Assembly (NCBI GenBank): GCA_964526915.1
Contig: CAZGMS010000018.1
Location: forward strand, 1 to 11,725
DNA length: 11,725 nucleotides
Origin: JAHJDR01 sp964526915
GTDB taxonomy: Bacteria > UBA10199 > JADGCS01
Direction of reading: 5' to 3'
Under the pieces are notes generated by a model. The model was not told where the DNA came from and made no database searches. It was given only the letters and a program-made list of their open reading frames with translations. The translations under genes were made by a program, and so were the position numbers. Positions 7,309 to 11,725 of this stretch are shown here, piece after piece. The first letter of the stretch is position 1. The number at the start of each line of letters is the position of its first letter.

Positions 7309-7337
7309 TTGCTAATACGGCCATATTTTAGTACGAT
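7309..7337 (+). promoter_or_regulatory. Likely sigma-70 promoter of the ATPase with operator 2 in its spacer
   Basis: TTGCTA (7309-7314, 4 of 6) and TACGAT (7332-7337, 4 of 6) are 17 bp apart. The second palindrome, AATACG-GC-CATATT (7314-7327), fills the spacer, a classic repressor position. The predicted start of transcription falls at or within a base or two of the ATG at 7343, so the message may be leaderless, consistent with the absence of a ribosome site. Confidence 0.45.
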
Positions 7338-7342
7338 AAAAC

Positions 7343-8707
7343 ATGATCAAAAGACAAATATCTCATAAAATAATCGAATTTATCAAATGTAATCAGGAGC
7401 ATAAAAACGTTCTCCTTGTTGATGGCGTCAGACAAGTAGGCAAAACAACTGCAATAAAGAGTGCTATTACTAGTTCTCAACAACAATGCGTGGAATTGAA
7501 TCTGGAAAAAAAGAAAATACTCGTAGAAAAAATAGATCGCACAAAGGAATTTTCTGATTTTGAGGAATTGTTAACACAGGAATGCCAGTTTACTCCAAAT
7601 ACAGGCAAAATCCTCTTTATTGATGAGGCAAACGAAAGTCTGCGTTTGGGCCATTATGTTCGTCAAATGAAGGAGGATTGGCCCCGGCAAACAGTCATTT
7701 TGAGCGGGTCCATGATGACACGGCTTTTTCGCGATACGAATTGCCGGATCCCCGTGGGGCGTTTCGAAACAATCACAGTGACTCCCTTCACTTTCCTGGA
7801 GTTTCTGCGCGCGAACGAACAAACAGACTCATCGATCAGAAAATATGGTCTGGAAGAATGGGTCTCGCGCGCCGACAAAGTCACAGAGATTTCTCCACTA
7901 ACGCATCAAACTCTCCTGGAACTTGCTGACCATTATCTCATCTGTGGCGGCCTGCCCGCAATCACACTCCATTATCTTGGGCATGTTGCACGACCAGACC
8001 TCAATCAAAAATTTACGGAATACCTGGCAACAATGAAGCAGGATTTTTTAAGATTTTTTTCCGAAGAGTATGTCAATTTGTTCGATCGCGCCATCGTCAG
8101 CGTCGCCAACATTTTGGGGCAACCCTATAAAAAAACGCTGATGATTCAGAACAACCCAAAATTGGCAGAAAATATTTTGTCCGTCTTCGAAGGCTGGAGA
8201 TTCATCACAAAGATCGAACAGCGAACACACAATCCCAACAACTCAAACTCTTTTCACCCCAAACGCTACCTCTTCGATGTGGGGCTGGCAAAATTCAAAC
8301 GCGAAATGGGTGTCCCTTCCATCAACATCATCAACACCTTAAACAGCGCCCACCGCGAACCATTGGGAGGACTATTGGAGCAGTGGGCTTGTAACGAGCT
8401 TTTGCCACGCTTCCCCGACATTTGCGGTTTCAGGGAAAAAAATTATGAGATTGATTTCATCCAAAAGACTCACAATCAGATCATCCCCATTGAATGCAAG
8501 GCCGCTCTCAAGCTTAACACACACCAGTATCGGGGTCTGGACCTATACAACCGAGTTTATCAAAACAGGAATGCCGTGATGATTTCCCTGGCACCCTACT
8601 CCCGCATTCAAAGAACTGATTACACCATCCACATCATCCCCGCCTACGCCGTGTCTTGTTTAGAAGAATTGGTAGCCAACCCGGCAACAAATGCCCATTC
8701 AAAATGA
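7343..8707 (+). CDS. AAA (AAA_14) ATPase with DUF4143 / PD-(D/E)XK-like C-terminal domain
   Basis: ATPase of 454 residues of the large, mobile AAA_14-DUF4143 family, whose physiological role is unsettled. Walker A is GVRQVGKTT (28-36) and Walker B ILFIDEA (90-96); a family-typical CRIPVGRFETITVTPFTFLEFL stretch follows at about 133-155. The C-terminal part has the DUF4143 region (FEGWRFITKIE, then KRYLFDVGLAKF) and a nuclease-fold signature, EIDF (E369, D371) then ECK (384-386), like the PD-(D/E)XK core; whether it cuts DNA is unknown. No ribosome site precedes the ATG, and the promoter position suggests a leaderless transcript controlled by two palindromes. The last codons (AHSK and the TGA) lie in sequence duplicated from upstream of the first paralog, so the C-terminus was probably reset when the gene landed here. 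The 5' third looks more A/T-rich than the rest. It sits between two sigma-54 genes but has its own control, so a shared job with them is not implied. Confidence 0.9.
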   Translation: MIKRQISHKIIEFIKCNQEHKNVLLVDGVRQVGKTTAIKSAITSSQQQCVELNLEKKKILVEKIDRTKEFSDFEELLTQECQFTPNTGKILFIDEANESLRLGHYVRQMKEDWPRQTVILSGSMMTRLFRDTNCRIPVGRFETITVTPFTFLEFLRANEQTDSSIRKYGLEEWVSRADKVTEISPLTHQTLLELADHYLICGGLPAITLHYLGHVARPDLNQKFTEYLATMKQDFLRFFSEEYVNLFDRAIVSVANILGQPYKKTLMIQNNPKLAENILSVFEGWRFITKIEQRTHNPNNSNSFHPKRYLFDVGLAKFKREMGVPSINIINTLNSAHREPLGGLLEQWACNELLPRFPDICGFREKNYEIDFIQKTHNQIIPIECKAALKLNTHQYRGLDLYNRVYQNRNAVMISLAPYSRIQRTDYTIHIIPAYAVSCLEELVANPATNAHSK

Positions 8708-8753
8708 TAAAACATCAAAAAAGCACATATCCATTTCTTAACAATATTTTGTA
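8683..8753. repeat. Duplicated regulatory region (second copy of 5998-6070)
   Basis: TGCCCATTCAAAATGATAAA at 8692-8711 is identical to 6009-6028, and similarity continues with gaps to the AACA-nTATTT-TGT block (8740-8753 against 6055-6068). The copy starts inside the 3' end of the ATPase gene. It carries the enhancer-like dyad of the second paralog and marks one edge of the duplication. Confidence 0.75.
8705..8717. promoter_or_regulatory. Candidate enhancer (activator) site upstream of second paralog
   Basis: TGAT-AAAAC-ATCA, a dyad with the same half-sites and spacing as at 6021-6033. Its centre (8711) is 80 bp before the -24 element at 8791, exactly as for the first paralog. Its first three bases are the TGA stop of the ATPase gene. 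Confidence 0.6.
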
Positions 8754-8790
8754 ACCATTTGTTATTATATAAAATTATTGCCACAAACAC

Positions 8791-8806
8791 TGGCACCGAT
8801 ATTGCA
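8791..8806 (+). promoter_or_regulatory. Sigma-54 (RpoN) promoter of second secreted paralog
   Basis: TGGCAC (8791-8796), 5 bp, TTGCA (8802-8806) is a full match to the -24/-12 consensus. Transcription should start near 8816-8818. This rules out translation from the in-frame TTG at 8778 and supports the ATG at 8844. Confidence 0.88.
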
Positions 8807-8843
8807 TAATAGGGCTCATGAACAACTTTTTTGGGGAGGAATC

Positions 8844-10766
8844 ATGAAAACCTATAGACTGATCACACTATCGATTTTTGTTTGTTTGTTTGCACTCTAT
8901 TCTCAATCAGCCACGGCCGTACCTCCACCACCTCCAGCCGAAAGCTCTCACACGGATCTGACTTGTCCAACGGAGGCCCCTGCTCGTTTGATCAGCTGTT
9001 CTTACAACGTCACCATGAAAACGATCGACTGTGTTGATGCCTCTGGGGGGTTCGAAAAACCTTTCTTTGTGATTGGTTTTCCTGGGGCAACTGCCGATTT
9101 TACTTTTGACATCAAGGGCATTTCTCGTAGCGCGTTTGCCCTCATGGTAAACAGCAATGCTGATGGTGATACTACAAAAATCACGCCAGATGATGTCGAC
9201 CATTTCATCCTGGATGGTCAGACACTGACACTGTATCTTTTACAAGAAGAAGCCGACATCGATTTTCTCATCGCCCGGATCGCTGCTTATGAAAAATTTC
9301 TCTCAGAGGCAAGTTTGAGCGATGGATTGTATGGTGCCTGTGTGCCAGACCTGAGCGAGTATCCAATCCAAATTGACCCCGCTTCCGCCGACGAAGGACT
9401 TCCTGCTCCCGAGCAAGCGCAACAAGATAGCGAGGTTCCGCCAGAAGCTCCCATACTGGCCTGCAAAGAAGGTACGCCAACACCAGTCACTTGTGCCATT
9501 AACGCTACATCAAACGGCATCGACTGCGTCAACATAGAGAGCGCGACTGAGCTTTCGATTGATTTGTCCAGCGTAATAACAAGAGCTTCAACCACCATTG
9601 CACCTCTCCTCGGTGGCATTAATAAACACGCATTTGCAATTGCTGTGTTGGAAGATTCCACGCCTTTTATCTATTACATGTTCGATGGCCAAACTCCCCA
9701 AAAACTTTTCGTATTAGGCGATGCGGAGTTGGCAAAAATCCAACCCTTGATTGAAGGATACCCGCTTGATGATTCCAAGTATGCTATTTGCGCCAGCGAT
9801 GCTCCTCCGATTGCAGTCTCTTCAGACGATGCAATCACAGGCCTCCCCACCCCCCCAGAACAACCCGGTGACCAATCTGCAAAACCTAAAAAAATAACCT
9901 GCGAAGATGGGGCCTTGCCTATACGCGCTGAATGCAAATTCCAAGAGGGAGACGCAACCCGTTTTGTGGAATGTGTCAGCATGCATATAGTCGCACAAGA
10001 CGGTGAGGTGAAGCAACCGCTCACCGAAGTCCACATTGATATCAGTAACGATCCTGACGCCCGCATAGTCGTTGATGGCGTAGATCGACATACATTTGCG
10101 ATTTCGGTATTGCCAAAACCCGAATCAGAAACCCTGCCAACTCAATATGTCTACTTTGGCCAGTTCAAGACACTCAATCAAGTGACCAATGCTCAAGAAG
10201 GAAATCTCATCAAATCATTAATACAGAAATACGAAACCTATGATAATGGTTTCTTCGATATATGCCCTGAAGAAGGCGGCTTGTTAATTAACACCAAGGA
10301 CGATGCCGTAGAGGGCCTTCCCGCCCCTCCTGTAGACCCCAAACAACAAATAGCCGGCGAAGGTGAAGGCGAAGGTGAAGGTGAAATCGAAGGCGAAGGT
10401 GAAGGTGAAGGCGAAGGCGAAGGCGAAGGTGAAGTCAACCTCGACGATGCAGATGAAGATGCCGATGCAGATGCAAATGAAAATGAAGGCGAAATAGTCG
10501 ACACCGACGATGACGGCATTGCCGACCTCGCCGACAACTGCCCACAAATCGCCAATGAGGACCAAAAGGACAGCGACGAGGATGGCATTGGAGATGACTG
10601 TGAGATAGAAGCCGATAAGGTAATGGGATTTGGCGGCGGCGGCGGTTGTTCACTCAACCCACTCGCCACGACATCGGGCCAGGCCACCGGCACCATGATA
10701 CTGGCCATGCTCGCGGGACTTGTGCTGATGAGACGCATCCCTGCAACGAAAAGCAGTAAACAGTAG
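8844..10766 (+). CDS. Exported protein: three tandem four-Cys domains, Gly-Glu linker, TSP3 repeat, C-terminal sorting tail
   Basis: Larger paralog (640 residues) of the protein at 6196; family not recognised. A signal peptide (1-25, cleavage near ATA, then a proline run) precedes three copies of the four-cysteine domain: C41/C52/C63/C166, C207/C217/C228/C316 and C353/C364/C377/C474. Each has a central G-[IV]-[SND]-[RK]-x-[AT]-FA motif (GISRSAFAL, GINKHAFAI, GVDRHTFAI), a DGQ or FGQ-type strand, and ends in GLP before a proline-rich linker. Then follow a Gly-Glu linker (505-530), an Asp-rich stretch, a TSP3-like segment (DTDDDGIADLADNC ... DSDEDGIGDDC, about 553-586) and the tail GGGGGCSLNPLATTS (C602), hydrophobic helix and RR (629-630), almost identical to the paralog's. 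The start is set by GGGGAGGA at 8833-8840 and by the promoter at 8791. The TAG stop lies in repeat copy 3. Likely envelope- or surface-anchored through the tail; function unknown. Confidence 0.9.
   Translation: MKTYRLITLSIFVCLFALYSQSATAVPPPPPAESSHTDLTCPTEAPARLISCSYNVTMKTIDCVDASGGFEKPFFVIGFPGATADFTFDIKGISRSAFALMVNSNADGDTTKITPDDVDHFILDGQTLTLYLLQEEADIDFLIARIAAYEKFLSEASLSDGLYGACVPDLSEYPIQIDPASADEGLPAPEQAQQDSEVPPEAPILACKEGTPTPVTCAINATSNGIDCVNIESATELSIDLSSVITRASTTIAPLLGGINKHAFAIAVLEDSTPFIYYMFDGQTPQKLFVLGDAELAKIQPLIEGYPLDDSKYAICASDAPPIAVSSDDAITGLPTPPEQPGDQSAKPKKITCEDGALPIRAECKFQEGDATRFVECVSMHIVAQDGEVKQPLTEVHIDISNDPDARIVVDGVDRHTFAISVLPKPESETLPTQYVYFGQFKTLNQVTNAQEGNLIKSLIQKYETYDNGFFDICPEEGGLLINTKDDAVEGLPAPPVDPKQQIAGEGEGEGEGEIEGEGEGEGEGEGEGEVNLDDADEDADADANENEGEIVDTDDDGIADLADNCPQIANEDQKDSDEDGIGDDCEIEADKVMGFGGGGGCSLNPLATTSGQATGTMILAMLAGLVLMRRIPATKSSKQ
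10356..10433 (+). repeat. GAAGGY in-frame microsatellite
   Basis: The Gly-Glu linker is encoded by an almost uninterrupted run of the 6-bp unit GAAGGY, broken by one ATC codon. It is the counterpart of 6772-6885 but purer, which suggests more recent expansion; unit changes would stay in frame. Confidence 0.82.
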
Positions 10767-10819
10767 GAACGCCGGGCTGGACCGGACCAATCATCGGGCG
10801 AGTCGAGCCTCGCCCCTAC
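10763..10819 (+). repeat. Two-hairpin intergenic repeat, copy 3
   Basis: Starts GTAGGAAC (a decayed GTAGGGGC) and ends GCCCCTAC. Hairpin A has GCCGG/CCGG arms around GCTGGA; hairpin B is GGGCGAG-TCGAGC-CTCGCCC (10796-10815); the linker is CAATCATCGG. It aligns with copy 1 read on the other strand. The TAG at 10764-10766 inside its GTAG end is the stop codon of the second paralog. Confidence 0.8.
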
Positions 10820-10820
10820 C

Positions 10821-10853
10821 AAAAAGGCCTCTTGCAAAAGAGGCCTTTTTTTT
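10821..10853. terminator. Bidirectional Rho-independent terminator between convergent genes
   Basis: AAAAAGGCCTCTT (10821-10833) and AAGAGGCCTTTTT (10838-10850) form a perfect 13-bp stem with a GCAA loop. T-runs occur in both directions, so it can serve the second paralog (plus) and the pilin-like gene (minus, stop at 10887). Confidence 0.93.
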
Positions 10854-10886
10854 GGCACCTTACACCTTACGCCTTATGCCTTGTTT

Positions 10887-11285
10887 TCACAACTGTGTAA
10901 ACTGGCCTGTGAGATTGTTATAGCGAAATGTCTTATTTGTCGGGACATGTTTGTAATCGTTCCAATTCGTCTTGATCCACTCGGACAAGGTGGGCATCGA
11001 GGTCTGTTTGAGCACCACATTAAAACAGCCAAAGCCTGCGTGACAGGTCCCCGGTGGCATACCGTTGTCCAGCGAGAGAGGGTATTGTCTGCCCGTCCCC
11101 ACGACCACAATTTTTACGGCATACATCTGAATCGCCGATCTGACAGCCCCCACCAGACCATCGCGCTGGGCGATCTTCGCCTCGGTCGTCAGGCTGAATA
11201 TCTTTGGCATTGCCGCCACCGCCATAATGGCAATAATCGCCAGAACCAGAATGAGCTCAATCAGTGTAAATCCTCTCTTCCCCAT
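10887..11285 (-). CDS. Type IV pilin / type II secretion pseudopilin-like protein
   Basis: Small prepilin-like protein of 132 residues. It begins MGKRG then FTLIELILVLAIIAIMAVAA, the class III signal: prepilin peptidase should cut after G5 and methylate the new F, with the conserved glutamate at mature position 5 and the hydrophobic N-terminal helix that packs in the fibre core. The rest is a short globular head with a CHAGFGC pair that may form a disulfide loop. The length suits a minor pilin or a short major pilin/pseudopilin; no pilus assembly genes lie nearby, so the system cannot be named. A GAGAAGG ribosome site is joined to the ATG by a run of eight G. A good sigma-70 promoter lies just upstream, with no sigma-54 site. 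It shares a terminator with the convergent secreted paralog. Confidence 0.9.
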   Translation of the reverse strand: MGKRGFTLIELILVLAIIAIMAVAAMPKIFSLTTEAKIAQRDGLVGAVRSAIQMYAVKIVVVGTGRQYPLSLDNGMPPGTCHAGFGCFNVVLKQTSMPTLSEWIKTNWNDYKHVPTNKTFRYNNLTGQFTQL

Positions 11286-11316
11286 ACCCCCCCCTTCTCA
11301 TTACACACGAACTATA

Positions 11317-11345
11317 ATTCTACATCAGTTATTATTTTACGTCAA
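11317..11345 (-). promoter_or_regulatory. Sigma-70 promoter of the pilin-like gene
   Basis: On the minus strand TTGACG (11345-11340, 5 of 6) and TAGAAT (11322-11317, 5 of 6) are separated by 17 bp. Transcription would start near 11310, leaving a leader of about 25 nt that includes the ribosome site and the eight-G run. The -35 lies at the edge of the large inverted repeat. Confidence 0.7.
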
Positions 11346-11392
11346 TTGGTACCGCTATCGGGGCGTACGACATATTTGTGGGTAAATTGTAA
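11318..11392 (+). pseudogene. Gene-tail remnant, left arm
   Basis: This short open stretch ends in GAYDIFVGKL and a stop. It resembles the tail GVYDIKVGDLN read on the opposite strand at the right arm (11584-11555), and the DNA is similar too (20 of 23 between 11352-11374 and its partner). A stop at 11315-11317 closes it upstream. I read it as a decayed 3' end of the same kind of gene, not a working gene. Confidence 0.3.
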
Positions 11393-11600
11393 ATCATTGA
11401 TGGTAAACTTTGGCGCCGCCCCGGTTTTGTAAGGGGGGGCTCCGGGAAGCGGTGGGGAGGTAGTATCGTGATAAGCTGAGTGACGGGAAATGCCCATATT
11501 CTCTACCGCCCCCGGCTTTCAGCCACCCCCTCCTGACAACAGGAGTGGGGGTACTCAATTCAAATCACCCACTTTTATGTCGTACACCCCGCTATCGGCA
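11345..11600. repeat. Large imperfect inverted repeat at the right end
   Basis: The left arm (about 11345-11460) and right arm (about 11495-11600, read on the minus strand) match in order: a CCG.TA.CGGGG block, GTACGACATA, GTGGGT, an ATTGA block, then G/C-rich hairpins with GGGGG and CGGT..GGTAG motifs. The centre is near 11477. The right arm holds a tight hairpin, CTCCTG-ACAA-CAGGAG (11530-11545), inside ACCCCC/GGGGGT. It could be two inverted copies of a gene end plus its 3' repeat, or a decayed palindromic mobile element. Confidence 0.6.
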
Positions 11601-11674
11601 GCAGGGCTTCTGTCTATTTGATAAAAACTGACAATCTCGTCAACCACATCGCCATCCCAAACCACTCGAACCGT
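11555..11674 (-). pseudogene. Partial or broken gene tail at right edge
   Basis: On the minus strand 39 open codons (TVRVVWDGDVVDEIV..., ending GVYDIKVGDLN) finish at TGA 11557-11555. The composition looks protein-like, with no family recognised. Upstream in the same frame a TAG (11677-11675) and then a TGA near the window edge interrupt a plausible continuation (MKKYGKVQLA), so this is either a pseudogene or chance. The sequence beyond 11725 is needed to decide. Confidence 0.35.
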
Positions 11675-11725
11675 CTAGGCCAATTGCACCTTCCCATATT
11701 TCTTCATTTCCTGATTGCTTCATTG

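Noticed and set aside
8778..8843. Upstream extension of the second paralog to the TTG at 8778
   Set aside because: The sigma-54 promoter at 8791-8806 and the ribosome site at 8833-8840 show that translation starts at 8844, which also exposes the signal peptide.
10238..10858. 206-codon minus-strand open frame over the end of the second paralog
   Set aside because: Its Ser-Pro run mirrors the GAAGGY repeat, and it runs through a terminator and a repeat element; the plus-strand gene has signal peptide, promoter and homolog.
10854..10880. Possible sigma-54 element (TTGGCACC) after the terminator
   Set aside because: No TTGC follows at the required 5-bp distance and no gene is downstream on that strand.
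10881..11432. 183-codon plus-strand open frame over the pilin-like gene
   Set aside because: Antisense to a clear prepilin signal and crosses the bidirectional promoter/repeat area; composition is not protein-like.

Overview
The window reads as a piece of a Gram-negative chromosome of deltaproteobacterial or related uncultured type. This is inferred from gene content: an NtrC-family sigma-54 activator, a periplasmic HtrA protease, a type IV pilin-like protein, sigma-54 promoters, and secreted proteins with thrombospondin type 3 repeats and a Cys/transmembrane/Arg C-terminal sorting tail. No rRNA, tRNA, CRISPR array or intact transposase was seen.

Layout. Positions 1-274 are non-coding and hold a GC-rich palindromic repeat. 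An NtrC-type response regulator (minus, 275-1714) diverges from a two-domain M16 zinc protease (plus, 1863-4430). The protease converges on an HtrA/Do-like serine protease (minus, 4465-5868), and a two-hairpin intergenic repeat supplies the last codons or stop of both genes. Next come two paralogous secreted proteins (plus, 6196-7200 and 8844-10766) separated by an AAA/DUF4143 ATPase (plus, 7343-8707). A bidirectional terminator follows, then a convergent pilin-like gene (minus, 10887-11285). The right end (11286-11725) holds a large imperfect inverted repeat carrying two convergent gene-tail remnants.

The most interesting unit is the paralog pair. Each gene is preceded by a consensus-quality sigma-54 promoter (TGGCAC-N5-TTGCW). 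In both, a TGAT...ATCA dyad lies with its centre exactly 80 bp upstream of the -24 element, the arrangement expected of an enhancer for an NtrC-family activator, and one such activator is encoded 4 kb away. The products carry an unrecognised four-cysteine domain (one copy in the first protein, three in the second), a Gly-Glu linker, a calcium-binding-type TSP3 segment and a near-identical C-terminal anchoring/sorting tail. I infer a small sigma-54-controlled system of exported, surface-associated proteins. The ATPase between them appears to be an insertion or duplication junction: its last few codons and its stop lie within the duplicated enhancer region of the second paralog.

Three copies of a ~55-bp two-hairpin repeat (4414-4468, 5947-5988, 10763-10819) with GTAGGGGC/GCCCCTAC ends recur between genes, and in two places the TAG of its end is the stop codon of the adjacent gene.
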